A DNA stretch of 64,000 nt, taken from positions 496,001-560,000 of the forward strand of contig NZ_QWGL01000001.1 in assembly GCF_003435375.1 (NCBI RefSeq), in the 5' to 3' direction. The notes under the pieces are model-generated. The model was not told the DNA's origin. It worked only from the letters and a program-made list of their open reading frames with translations, and did no database searches. The position numbers and the translations under genes were made by a program. The DNA comes from Clostridium sp. AM34-11AC. Lineage in GTDB: Bacteria; Bacillota; Clostridia; Lachnospirales; Lachnospiraceae. Positions 52,888 through 61,609 of the stretch are shown in pieces. Position 1 is the stretch's first letter. Every line of letters begins with the position of its first letter.

Positions 52888-53829
52888 CTACCGTGAACCA
52901 TGACCCGCGCCGAGTTTCTGGAGCACGACCGCGAGAATGATGATTCCGCCGGTGATAATGTTCTGCATGAAGCTCGGCATCTGAAGGATCGTGAGTCCGT
53001 TCGCCAGAACCGCCAGAATGATGGTTCCGACTAAGGTTCCGACCACGCAGGGAACACCGCTCTTTGAAACGGTGCATCCGATAAATACCGCTGCGTAGGA
53101 CTGCAAGAAATATCCCTGCCCCGCTGTGGTATTCGCGGAACCTACACGAGATGCCACGAGAGCGCCTGCAAGACCTGCCATTGCCGCGCTGAGCGCAAAA
53201 GCGAGAATCCGGTAACGGAAGATCCGGATGCCTGCCGTCTCCGCAGCCTCCTTGCTTCCACCGATGGCATAAAGCTTTCTTCCGGCTGACATGTGGTTCA
53301 TAAACATGTGGAATACGATGTAAAGCACCGCCGCAACAATGGTGATAAACGGGATGCCCGCGATTTTTAAGATCCCGGGGATCGTAAACGCCTTCGGGAT
53401 CCCATGAAATACGGTCGTTCCTCCGGTAAGTCCGTAAATCACGCCGTCCAGCACGGTTCCCATACCAAGTGTTGTAATAAAGGAAAGGATCCCGAACTTT
53501 GCTACGATCCCTCCGTTCACGCAGCCGACGATCAGACCGGCCACTACCGCTGCCAGAAAGCAGACTGGGATCGGAACACCCTGAATCGATAAAAGCGCTG
53601 CAACCACGCCGCCAAGGCTCACGATATTTCCGATGGAAAGATCGAATTCATTGATGGTCATGACAAATGTCGCTCCTAAAGCCACCATGGCGAGGGGCGC
53701 TGCCTGACGCGTTATATTAAGGAAGTTTTTCAGTGTAAAAAACGACGCAGGTCTCAGGAGTCCGAAAATTCCGATGATGACAACCAATGCCGCCACCGTT
53801 CCGTAATTCTTTAATGTTTTTCCTTTCAT
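52888..53829 (-). CDS. ribose/xylose-type ABC transporter permease
   Basis: This 313-residue RbsC/XylH-like permease has about eight to ten segments and the hallmark MVALGATFVMTINEFDLSIGNIVSL and YAIGGSKEAAETAGIRI stretches of this family. Its start overlaps the ATPase stop (TGATG). It ends GAGHGSR. Confidence 0.94.
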   Translation of the reverse strand: MKGKTLKNYGTVAALVVIIGIFGLLRPASFFTLKNFLNITRQAAPLAMVALGATFVMTINEFDLSIGNIVSLGGVVAALLSIQGVPIPVCFLAAVVAGLIVGCVNGGIVAKFGILSFITTLGMGTVLDGVIYGLTGGTTVFHGIPKAFTIPGILKIAGIPFITIVAAVLYIVFHMFMNHMSAGRKLYAIGGSKEAAETAGIRIFRYRILAFALSAAMAGLAGALVASRVGSANTTAGQGYFLQSYAAVFIGCTVSKSGVPCVVGTLVGTIILAVLANGLTILQMPSFMQNIITGGIIILAVVLQKLGAGHGSR

Positions 53830-55466
53830 CAGTCGCTTTCCTCTCTCTCCGCCTCATAACAGCACGCCAGCACGTCCGTCGGTTTCAGGTCTTTATTCTC
53901 AAATGTCTTTCGTACTCTTCCGTATGCCATGACGGCAACCTCATCGGCAACCTCTAAAAGTTCCGTGAGATCGGACGACACGTAAAGGACGGCTTTGCCC
54001 TTTTTTGCCTCTTCCTTCAGAAGCCTGTGGATCTCCTGCCGTGTTGCCACATCCACCGCCTGAGTCGGCTCATCGCAGAGCCAGATCGACGGCTCTGTAA
54101 GGAGTGCCTTCGCGAAGACAACCTTCTGCTGGTTTCCGCCGGACAGCTCCTTCGCCGGCTGGCTCACACCAACACATTTGATCTTTAATGCCTCGATCAT
54201 GTCCATCGCCTTTTTGTCGGCCGCCCGCTTTTGAAACCAGCCGCTTTTCGTGTAGCGATCGATGGATGAAAGCATCATGTTCTCCTCGACGGTAAATGCG
54301 GGGATCATGGCTTTTCCTCTCCGGTCCTCACAGATAAACGCCATTCCCTGGCGGATGGATTCCGACGGGGTAGGACGGGTTGTGGTCTTTCCGTCTATCG
54401 TAACCTCACCGCCTGCCAGCTTTCTCGTTCCGTAGATGCATTCCAGGAATTCTGTCCGCCCGCTTCCGCAGAGCCCGAACATTCCGGTGATCAGCCCGGT
54501 CTTTATTTCCAGATCGACACCGCGGACGATTCCGTCCCCGGAGCGGATCCCGTGGATTTCCAGAGCTGTTTTTCCGATCTTTCCGTCGGCACCTGTTCCC
54601 AACAGCTCAGCTCCCTGAATATCCGTCTTTTCTGCTTCACTGCTCACTGTCTGCTTTACTCCGCCTTTACCAGATGCCTTATCTGCCGCTCCGCCCTGAA
54701 GCTCCGCCTCAGCATCCTTTCCAGCTTTTCCGACGCCATCCGCGACTTCATTTCCACTCATCAGCCGTACCAGCTCTTTTCTGCTGGTTCCTGCCGTATC
54801 CACCGTGGACACCAGCGTTCCGTTTCTCAAGACCGTGACCCGGTCTGCCAGCTCCATGATCTCTTCCAACCGGTGTGTCACATAGAGGACCGAGGTTCCT
54901 TTTGCCTTTAAGTTTCTCACGATGGAAAATAACAGATTCGTCTCCTTATCGGAAAGGGACGCTGTCGGCTCATCGAGGATCAAAAGCTTACAGTCACTCA
55001 TCATCGCCCGGACGATCTCCACGCATTTTTTCTGTGCCGGGGTCATCATGGAAACCGGTTTCTTAAGGTCAAGATGGATCCCAAACTCCTCTGCTTTCGC
55101 CGCGGCTTCCCGTTCCATCTCTTTCCATCGGATCAGCCCGCCTTTTACCGGATAGGGTCTTCCGAGACAGATATTTTCCATTCCCGTAAATGCCGGGATC
55201 AGGACGTTGTCCTGAAAGATAATGTTGATCCCCAGCTTCCGGCTCTCTTCCGGTCGGATCACCTCCGGAAGATCTTTTCCGTTCCACAGGATACTGCCGC
55301 CGTCTCTCTTGTAGACACCGCCTAGGATCTTGATGAACGTGGACTTTCCGGCTCCGTTCTCACCGATGAGGCCATGGACCTCCCCCTCACCGAGAGAGAA
55401 GTCCAGACCTTTTAATGCGTATACACCGTTAAATTTTTTATCTACGCCCTTTACATCCAGCAACAT
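53829..55466 (-). CDS. ribose-type double ABC ATPase with expanded linker
   Basis: This 545-residue RbsA-like protein has two nucleotide-binding domains. The first has GENGAGKSTFIK and Walker B LLILDEPTASLSD. The second has a degenerate Walker A (GLCGSGRTEFLE) and LSGGNQQKVVFAKAL, as is usual for sugar transporters of this group. Between them lies a low-complexity Gly/Lys/Glu/Ala linker of about 60 residues (from GNEVADGVGKAGKDAEAE), making it longer than the typical roughly 500 residues. It energises import of the sugar bound by the lipoprotein upstream. Confidence 0.93.
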   Translation of the reverse strand: MLLDVKGVDKKFNGVYALKGLDFSLGEGEVHGLIGENGAGKSTFIKILGGVYKRDGGSILWNGKDLPEVIRPEESRKLGINIIFQDNVLIPAFTGMENICLGRPYPVKGGLIRWKEMEREAAAKAEEFGIHLDLKKPVSMMTPAQKKCVEIVRAMMSDCKLLILDEPTASLSDKETNLLFSIVRNLKAKGTSVLYVTHRLEEIMELADRVTVLRNGTLVSTVDTAGTSRKELVRLMSGNEVADGVGKAGKDAEAELQGGAADKASGKGGVKQTVSSEAEKTDIQGAELLGTGADGKIGKTALEIHGIRSGDGIVRGVDLEIKTGLITGMFGLCGSGRTEFLECIYGTRKLAGGEVTIDGKTTTRPTPSESIRQGMAFICEDRRGKAMIPAFTVEENMMLSSIDRYTKSGWFQKRAADKKAMDMIEALKIKCVGVSQPAKELSGGNQQKVVFAKALLTEPSIWLCDEPTQAVDVATRQEIHRLLKEEAKKGKAVLYVSSDLTELLEVADEVAVMAYGRVRKTFENKDLKPTDVLACCYEAEREESD

Positions 55467-55590
55467 CCTGTTTACCTGCCTTAATTTTTGTTTCTATTCT
55501 CCGTTTTATGCCTGTTCAGCGTTTTTAGTATCATGCCCGTTGAAACAGCACTTCTAAAATTTTTCGACATTTTTATCCGGATTCATTTGC

Positions 55591-56622
55591 TTACTGTGCA
55601 TTCTCCTGCGTGATCAGCTCTGCCGGTGCATACATCTCACCTTTTTCGATCTCTTCACCGTCAAAGTACTTCTCCATCTGCTCACAAACGATACCAGCCA
55701 TTCCTTCGAAGTTCTGCTTTACCGTCGCTTTTAAGTTTGTTCCGTCCTTGATCATCTCGACTGCCTGCTCGTTTCCGTCAACGCCTGTGACGATGACCTC
55801 GTCACGTCCTGCCTCCTGAAGTGCCTTTGCAGCGCCGATGGCCGGTTCATCCCATGCCGCAAATACGGCTGTGATGGAATCCTTGTCCGGATTTGCCGTT
55901 AAGAGATTTGCAACGATGTCCTGCGCGTCGTTGATCGGCTGCTCTGCCGGAACGTGCTGCTCTGTGATCAGCTTGATATCCGGATATTCCTTAATAACAT
56001 CGTCAAATGCCTCGCTGCGCTTTACAACGCCCGGATGCGGTCTGTGGGTCAGGGCGATCACGGTTCCCTTTCCACCCATCAGATCGTCAAATAAGTACCT
56101 CACAATGAGCTCGCCCATCTGGTAGTTGTCGCTTGTCGCATTGATCTGCATTCCATCGATAAATCCACTGTCACATCCGAATACCGGGATGTCCGCGTCA
56201 AAAGCGTCCTGAAGCTGGTTTGCTACCTGGTTCGGGTCAGCGCTCACAAGGACGATCCCATCGGTTCCGGAAGAAACAACATCCTCGATCCGGCTCGCAA
56301 GCTCCGCAAAATCGTTTGCCGTATCGATCACGAATACTTCCGCGCCCTCAGCTTCCAGATCTTCCTTAATATATCCTGCCATCTGGTTGGTCGTGACAGA
56401 TGTGAGATACGGAGTCATAACGGAGATCTTCTTTCCGGCAAGTGCACCGCCTTCCGTCTTTTCTTCCGTTGCTGTCGAACCGGCTGTTGTTGTCTCCGCT
56501 GCGGTCGTTGTTGTCTCTGTCACTGCCGTCTTCTCATCCGCCTCTGTGGAGCATCCGATAAGCAGGATTCCTGCAAGAGCTGCGGCTGCAGCAAGGCTCA
56601 TGATGGTTTTCATTTTTCTCAT
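55591..56622 (-). CDS. ribose-type sugar-binding lipoprotein
   Basis: This 343-residue exported lipoprotein has signal MRKMKTIMSLAAAAALAGIL and lipobox LIGC, then a Thr/Ala/Glu-rich linker to about residue 55. The type I periplasmic-binding fold follows (KISVMTPYLTSVTTNQMAGY, DIPVFGCDSGFIDGMQINAT, VIVTGVDGNEQAVEMI). I chose ATG 56622, since GAGGAGG is 8 bases from it and only 2 from the ATG at 56628. It is the first gene of the sugar unit and the first gene downstream of the T-box terminator. Confidence 0.92.
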   Translation of the reverse strand: MRKMKTIMSLAAAAALAGILLIGCSTEADEKTAVTETTTTAAETTTAGSTATEEKTEGGALAGKKISVMTPYLTSVTTNQMAGYIKEDLEAEGAEVFVIDTANDFAELASRIEDVVSSGTDGIVLVSADPNQVANQLQDAFDADIPVFGCDSGFIDGMQINATSDNYQMGELIVRYLFDDLMGGKGTVIALTHRPHPGVVKRSEAFDDVIKEYPDIKLITEQHVPAEQPINDAQDIVANLLTANPDKDSITAVFAAWDEPAIGAAKALQEAGRDEVIVTGVDGNEQAVEMIKDGTNLKATVKQNFEGMAGIVCEQMEKYFDGEEIEKGEMYAPAELITQENAQ

Positions 56623-56703
56623 AATCATTTCCTCCTCGTTTTTGTCGACTGCCTCTTGCGGGAATCAGTAAGGGGGTAGAACAGCACGTTGAAAATAAGT
56701 AAA

Positions 56704-56779
56704 AAAGAATGTGCTTTGGCACGTTAGTGCCTTTTTATGTAACAGGGAATTCCTCGGAATTTCCTGTTACATAAAAAAA
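56704..56779. repeat. mosaic intergenic repeat, copy 5 (right module)
   Basis: AATGTGCTTTGGCACGTTAG and then CTTTTTATGTAACAGGGAAT closed by ATTTCCTGTTACATAAAAA. The stem again carries compensating bases (GTAAC/GTTAC). It lies immediately behind the T-box terminator. Confidence 0.8.
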
Positions 56780-57271
56780 GTCCCGGACATAGTTTTCACT
56801 ATGCCGGGACGAAATTGTTCGTGGTGCCACCCGATTTCACAGATCAGTCTTCCTCGAAAGCCAACTGCTCCGTGCCTACGGCACTCCCACAGTTGCCGCC
56901 TCCATTCGTAATCCGGGCTATCGCCCTACTTACTCATGCAGGCTTGGTTGTCAAATGTCTATCCAGCCTGACGTGCAAGCACGTCATTCTGGCTATCCGC
57001 TTGACAACACTTTCAAACAAAAATAGCAGCTATCCCACATCGGAATATCTGCCACCAATCTGTCTCATTTCAGAGTACGGAAATCTCTTTCGATACTCTT
57101 ATCCTTTAACGCAGGAATCACGGCCGCAGCTACTCGGATCTCTTTCACCTGGCGTCTCACAAACCCATTCCATAGGGAATTCCATACTGTCTTCCACCAC
57201 CGACAGCTCTCTGTGATTTCATTCCGAATGTACTCTCTTTGCTCATCGACTTTTTGTTTTTAATTTTTATG
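56773..57271 (-). ncRNA. T-box leader, probable tryptophan specifier
   Basis: On the minus strand the conserved T-box core GGGTGGCACCACG lies at 56832-56820, followed by the terminator GTCCCGG...CCGGGAC and seven T residues (56810-56773). Stem I features are visible: GAGAGTAC near the 5' end, AGAGAGCTGTCGGTGGTGGA at 57213-57194, and GAATGGGTTTGTGAG, in which UGG (57167-57165) sits where the specifier codon is expected after GAA. A long palindromic insertion and a 95-bp repeat enlarge the region between stem I and the core. The first gene downstream is a sugar-binding protein; trpBA come 5.7 kb later. Confidence 0.82.
56861..56955 (-). repeat. 95-bp repeat, copy 1 (inside the T-box leader)
   Basis: On the minus strand it runs from TTTGACAACC through TGAGTAAGTAGGGCGATAGC and CCGGATTACGAA to GCAGTTGG. 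The matching copy lies in the opposite orientation at 59468-59562. It is flanked upstream by a palindromic stretch GTTGTCAA...TTTGACAAC (56946-57009). Confidence 0.75.
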
Positions 57272-57277
57272 GATTAA

Positions 57278-57306
57278 AGATTAGCACACTTCTTTCCATA
57301 TGTCAA
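57278..57306 (-). promoter_or_regulatory. sigma-A promoter of the T-box transcript
   Basis: TTGACA, exactly 17 bases, TAATCT on the minus strand, placed just ahead of the T-box leader. Confidence 0.8.
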
Positions 57307-57526
57307 TTTTATTTTCAGAATATTTGCTATTAAAAATTCCTATACCCAGTCACTATTTTTTCCAATCATATCCGGTTCGAACAAAAATCGGCTCCTGAAA
57401 GACTTTCCAAGATCAGATCTATCATCTCTTTGTTGACAGTTTTTTCCATTTTGTAGAAACAAAAGTTACATAATTCTCATTTTTTGATTATTATGCCGAA
57501 TTAAGTAAAGTGAATTTAAAAAATAC

Positions 57527-57555
57527 TTGACTTTTTTAAGTTATGGTTTTATTCT
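57527..57555 (+). promoter_or_regulatory. candidate sigma-A promoter for the Dpp-type operon
   Basis: TTGACT, 17 bases, TATTCT about 210 bases before the binding-protein start. The 458-bp stretch 57307-57764 is otherwise AT-rich and without a gene; 57640-57730 contains a few short GGTTCTCCGG/CCGGA-type inverted repeats. Confidence 0.45.
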
Positions 57556-57764
57556 TTAGCACATAATTTTATTAACGATCCATTCCAACTATCAAAGGCG
57601 ATAACTTCTGACAAAAGTGCGCCTTTCTTTTTTACCCGGACTTAACTGTAAGACTATCGAACAGTTTCTCCGGTTCTCCGGAAGCGACTGCCGGATACCC
57701 ACCGGCACCGGAGATTCCCCACCCGGATCGTTCGTAAAAGGAAAGAGAGAGGAGAGATTCATTT

Positions 57765-59465
57765 ATGAAGAAGAGACGACTTATTGCACTCGCAGCTGCA
57801 GCCGTTATGGCAGCATCTTCCCTGGCAGGATGCGGCGGTTCCCAGACATCCTCAACAACAGCAGCCGGTTCCACTGCTGAAACAGCAGCGGCTTCCTCCA
57901 ATGCGGTATCCCCGGACGCAAAGTCCACGGATCAGACACTCGGAGGCGGTATCGCGGTCGGCTCAAGTGACGGTGAGGCAGTAAAAGGTGGAACGCTTGT
58001 TTTGTCAATGCCTTCATCCCCACGCACCCTTGATCCGAAAGCCTACTCAACCATGTACGAAAACCACATTATGTACAATGTTCTCGATACCCTGTTTGTC
58101 TGGGATAAGGATTACAAAGAGGTGATTCCGAGTCTGGCAACTGATTACACTGTCAGTGATGATGGCCTGACCTACACCATCAACCTCCGTGATGATGTAT
58201 ACTTCCAGAAAGGTAAATTCCAGGACGGAAGAAAGATGACCGCGGATGATGTTGTATACTCTCTTGAACGAAGCAAGGAAGAGAGTACCACAGACCGTAT
58301 CTGCCGTGATTTCTTCGATTACTGCGAAGCTGCAAGCCCGACACAGGTCGTTATCCATATGAAATCTGTTGCAGGACCGTTTATCTCTCAGTTAGCCGGT
58401 ATCGGAAACGCAATCCTCCCGAAAGAGGAAGTTGAAGGCTGGGGAGAAGACTTCGGTTCCCACATCGTCGGCACAGGTGCTTTCACACTGGAAGAGATCG
58501 TAACCGATGAAAAAGTCACATTAAAGAAAAATGAGAATTACTGGGGCACAGAGCCGAACGTAGACGGCATCGAGTTCCGAATCATCTCCGATTCCAATCA
58601 GGCGATCAACGCAGTCCAGACCGGTGAGGTCGACATCGCGATGTATCTTCAGGGCGAAGCCATCAAGCGTGCGCAGGATGCGGACCTCTTACTTCAGGCA
58701 CCGAGTTCCGCTGTCACCTTTGTCCGCTTCAATATGCAGAACGGACCGACCGCAAACGCTGATGTCAGAAAAGCACTCACAATGGCTGTCGATATCGACT
58801 CCATGGTAGCCGGTATCTATCAGTACGGCGAAGGCACAAGAGCTTATCAGCCGCTTCCGGTATACTCCTTCGCTTATGACACGGCATACAATGATCTTGT
58901 ACCGTCCTACGATCCGGAAGGTGCAAAGAAGCTCCTCGCAGAAGCAGGCTACCCGGATGGCTTTACCATGAGCCTTTACATTGGTTCCACTACCTATCGC
59001 GAGAAGATGGCACAGATGTTACAGTACTACTGGAGCCAGATCGGTGTAACACTTGATATCAAGTCTTCCACCATGGCCGACTGGTCCGCAGCGGTCGTTG
59101 ATTCCTGGCAGTCCGATGTTGTAAACAGCTACGGAGTAAGCTGGAACAGCGATCCGGATCCTTACGGTTTCCTTGGAAAGTTCTTCAGCTCCCAGACACT
59201 TCACGCCTCCTCCAACGCAGGCGGCTACAACGATGCGGAACTGGATGAGCTCTTAAATGAAGGCTTTGGCTCCACAGACAACGCAAAGCGCGCGGAGTCC
59301 TATAAGAAAGTCATTGAGAAGGTTATGAACGAATACACCGGTATCTACTACGCATACGAGTGCCGGAACTGGGCCGTATCCCCGAAGGTACATAACGCAG
59401 TTCTCCGTGCCGATAATCAAATGTTAGTCGCAACACCATTCAACAATATCTGGGTTGAAAAATAG
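57765..59465 (+). CDS. family 5 peptide-type substrate-binding lipoprotein
   Basis: This 566-residue SBP_bac_5 protein has signal MKKRRLIALAAAAVMAASSL and lipobox LAGC, a Thr/Ser/Ala linker to about residue 60, then the binding fold (GTLVLSMPSSPRTLDPKAYS, MTADDVVYSLERSKEE, HIVGTGAFTLEEIVTDEKV). It binds an oligopeptide-like ligand for the permeases at 59.7-61.6 kb. GAGAGGAGAG precedes the start. The amidohydrolase gene at 63842 suggests an N-acyl or aminoacyl compound as the imported substrate. Confidence 0.93.
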   Translation: MKKRRLIALAAAAVMAASSLAGCGGSQTSSTTAAGSTAETAAASSNAVSPDAKSTDQTLGGGIAVGSSDGEAVKGGTLVLSMPSSPRTLDPKAYSTMYENHIMYNVLDTLFVWDKDYKEVIPSLATDYTVSDDGLTYTINLRDDVYFQKGKFQDGRKMTADDVVYSLERSKEESTTDRICRDFFDYCEAASPTQVVIHMKSVAGPFISQLAGIGNAILPKEEVEGWGEDFGSHIVGTGAFTLEEIVTDEKVTLKKNENYWGTEPNVDGIEFRIISDSNQAINAVQTGEVDIAMYLQGEAIKRAQDADLLLQAPSSAVTFVRFNMQNGPTANADVRKALTMAVDIDSMVAGIYQYGEGTRAYQPLPVYSFAYDTAYNDLVPSYDPEGAKKLLAEAGYPDGFTMSLYIGSTTYREKMAQMLQYYWSQIGVTLDIKSSTMADWSAAVVDSWQSDVVNSYGVSWNSDPDPYGFLGKFFSSQTLHASSNAGGYNDAELDELLNEGFGSTDNAKRAESYKKVIEKVMNEYTGIYYAYECRNWAVSPKVHNAVLRADNQMLVATPFNNIWVEK

Positions 59466-59467
59466 AA

Positions 59468-59562
59468 TTTGACGACCAAACCGGTTTGAGTAAGCAGGGT
59501 GATAGCCCGGATTACGAAAACCGGCGGTCGCTGCGTGAGTGCTAAAGACACAAAGCAGCTGG
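59468..59562 (+). repeat. 95-bp repeat, copy 2
   Basis: TTTGACGACCAAACC, TGAGTAAGCAGGGTGATAGC, CCGGATTACGAA and GCAGCTGG match the minus-strand copy at 56861-56955 at roughly four of five positions. It begins 2 bases after the binding-protein stop and fills part of the 236-bp gap before the permease. No Rho-independent terminator is evident. Confidence 0.75.
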
Positions 59563-59701
59563 ATTCCACACATAGAAAGGGGGAGGCAAATCCTAAGTTT
59601 GTTTCCCTTTTTCTGTACACTCACAGAGATTTAACTGTTCCATTCTCTTCACATTCTTCCCGGTGAAGAGAACAGGACAGCTATGAAAGGATTGGATTTA
59701 T

Positions 59702-60652
59702 ATGGGAAAGATCATCATAAAACGATTATTGCAGACGATTCCCACACTTCTGGTCGTCGTCACACTTACCTTCTGCCTCACACGAATGCTTCCGGGCGAT
59801 CCGGCAGTGGCGATCTTAGGTATCGAGGCAAATGCGGAGGACATCGAAGCTATGAGAGCCGAGATGAACCTCGACAAATCGCTCCCTGAGCAGTACGCCC
59901 TCTACCTGGGTGGACTTGTCCACGGTGACTTTGGTTACTCCTACAGCTACCGTCAGGACGTTCTTCCACTCATCACTTCCAGAATTCCGAACACATTAAC
60001 CCTGACGCTGACAGCACTTCTCTTCGCTTTCATCATCGGAACCAGCGTCGGTATCATTGCTGCATTAAAGCAGAATACGATCTTCGATTACATTGTCATG
60101 GTCATCACGCTCGTGGGTGTGTCCATGCCGATCTTCTGGCTGGCACTCATGCTGGTTCTTCAGTTTTCCGTTAAAATGAATCTTCTGCCTGTTATGGGTA
60201 TGGGCGATCTCTCCAAAGGCTTCGGCGATGTTGTGAGCCATATGATCCTTCCGGGCTTCTGCCTTGCGACGATCCCGATGGCAACCTTTGCGAGAACCAT
60301 GCGTTCCAGCATGATCGACATCATGAGCAGCGACTACATCCGATGTCTTAGAGCCCGTGGAATCAAAAAACTCAAAGTCATCCTGATCCACGGATTAAAG
60401 AATGCTCTCCCGCCGCTCATCACAGTTTTAGGTCTTCAGATCGCCGGAACCTTCACCGGTGCCATCATCACCGAGGGAATCTTCTCCTGGCCGGGCATGG
60501 GAACCATGATCAACACCGCGATCAACAACCGCGATTATTCCCTGATCCAGGGTGCGGTCCTGTTCTCCGCGATCATGTTCGTCTTCTGCAACATGCTGGT
60601 CGATATCGCCTACGCGATTCTGAATCCGAAAGTTAAACTGGAAAAGGGGTGA
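59702..60652 (+). CDS. Dpp/Opp-type ABC transporter permease (DppB-like)
   Basis: This 316-residue permease starts MGKIIIKRLLQTIPTLLVVVTLTF. It has the LPGDPAVAILGIEANAEDIEAM region and the coupling loop CLRARGIKKLKVILIHGLKNALPP. GAAAGG precedes the start. It is six bases from the next permease gene. Confidence 0.95.
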   Translation: MGKIIIKRLLQTIPTLLVVVTLTFCLTRMLPGDPAVAILGIEANAEDIEAMRAEMNLDKSLPEQYALYLGGLVHGDFGYSYSYRQDVLPLITSRIPNTLTLTLTALLFAFIIGTSVGIIAALKQNTIFDYIVMVITLVGVSMPIFWLALMLVLQFSVKMNLLPVMGMGDLSKGFGDVVSHMILPGFCLATIPMATFARTMRSSMIDIMSSDYIRCLRARGIKKLKVILIHGLKNALPPLITVLGLQIAGTFTGAIITEGIFSWPGMGTMINTAINNRDYSLIQGAVLFSAIMFVFCNMLVDIAYAILNPKVKLEKG

Positions 60653-60658
60653 TGAGTT

Positions 60659-61597
60659 ATGACATTATCAAAAAAGAAAAAACCTGCTGCCGCGTCCTCC
60701 GTTGTTTCCGGTGAGGCGCTTGGAATGGATGCCAATATCGCAATGCTCGTAAAAGAGCGGAACGCGAACAATGCCTGGCATAAATTAGCGAGAAACAAAA
60801 CAGCCCTCGTTGGCTTCTTCATCGTGGCTTTTATGGTAGTCATCGCCGTATTTGCCCCGCTCATCGCGCCATATGACCCGAACGCGATCAACCCGGTCCT
60901 GCCCTTTAAGGGAATCGGCACTCCCGGACATCTCTTCGGCACGGATGACCTTGGCCGTGATATCCTGTCCCGTATCATCTACGGCTCCCGTATTTCCATG
61001 ATCGTCGCCGTAGGCGCCACCATCGTCGGCGCGATCATCGGCGTTCTCATCGGACTTACCGCCGGATATTTCGGTGGATGGATCGACGCGGTGCTCATGA
61101 GGATCATGGACGGCATGTTCTCCTTTCCGTTCATCCTGTTAGCCATGATCCTGATCACCGTTCTCGGAAACGGCGTCATGAACGTCATTCTGGCCATCGG
61201 TATCGCAAGCGTACCGGGATTTGCCCGTGTCACAAGAGGCCAGGTACTGATCGTAAAGGAAGAAGAATACTGCAACGCCTGCCGCGTTGTCGGTGTTTCC
61301 CCGGTAAGACTTCTGTTCTTACATATTTTGCCGAACTGTGTATCCCAGATCATCGTTTACGCGACACTCCGTATCGCAAGCGCTATCATCTCCGAGGCAT
61401 CCTTAAGCTTCTTAGGACTCGGCATCGCGCTTCCGACCGCCTCCTGGGGCAGCATTCTCCGTGTCGGCCGTGACTGCCTGACAACCGCCCCGCACGTTGC
61501 GGGAACCGCAGGCGCGTTTATCCTCGTGACTGTTATCGGTTTCAACCTGTTGGGCGATGGTATCCGTGATGTCATGGATCCGAAAATGAAACAGTAG
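60659..61597 (+). CDS. Dpp/Opp-type ABC transporter permease (DppC-like)
   Basis: This 312-residue permease has a charged N-terminal extension of about 45 residues, then LARNKTALVGFFIVAFMVVI, LFGTDDLGRDILSRIIYGSR and the ACRVVGVSPVRLLFLHILPNCVS coupling loop of DppC proteins. It ends RDVMDPKMKQ. Confidence 0.95.
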   Translation: MTLSKKKKPAAASSVVSGEALGMDANIAMLVKERNANNAWHKLARNKTALVGFFIVAFMVVIAVFAPLIAPYDPNAINPVLPFKGIGTPGHLFGTDDLGRDILSRIIYGSRISMIVAVGATIVGAIIGVLIGLTAGYFGGWIDAVLMRIMDGMFSFPFILLAMILITVLGNGVMNVILAIGIASVPGFARVTRGQVLIVKEEEYCNACRVVGVSPVRLLFLHILPNCVSQIIVYATLRIASAIISEASLSFLGLGIALPTASWGSILRVGRDCLTTAPHVAGTAGAFILVTVIGFNLLGDGIRDVMDPKMKQ

Positions 61598-61609
61598 GAG
61601 GTGCAGGCT

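Noticed and set aside
59424..59624. Overlapping minus-strand frames after the binding-protein gene as real small genes
   Set aside because: They run through the 95-bp repeat, lack ribosome sites and mirror similar frames in the other repeat copy.
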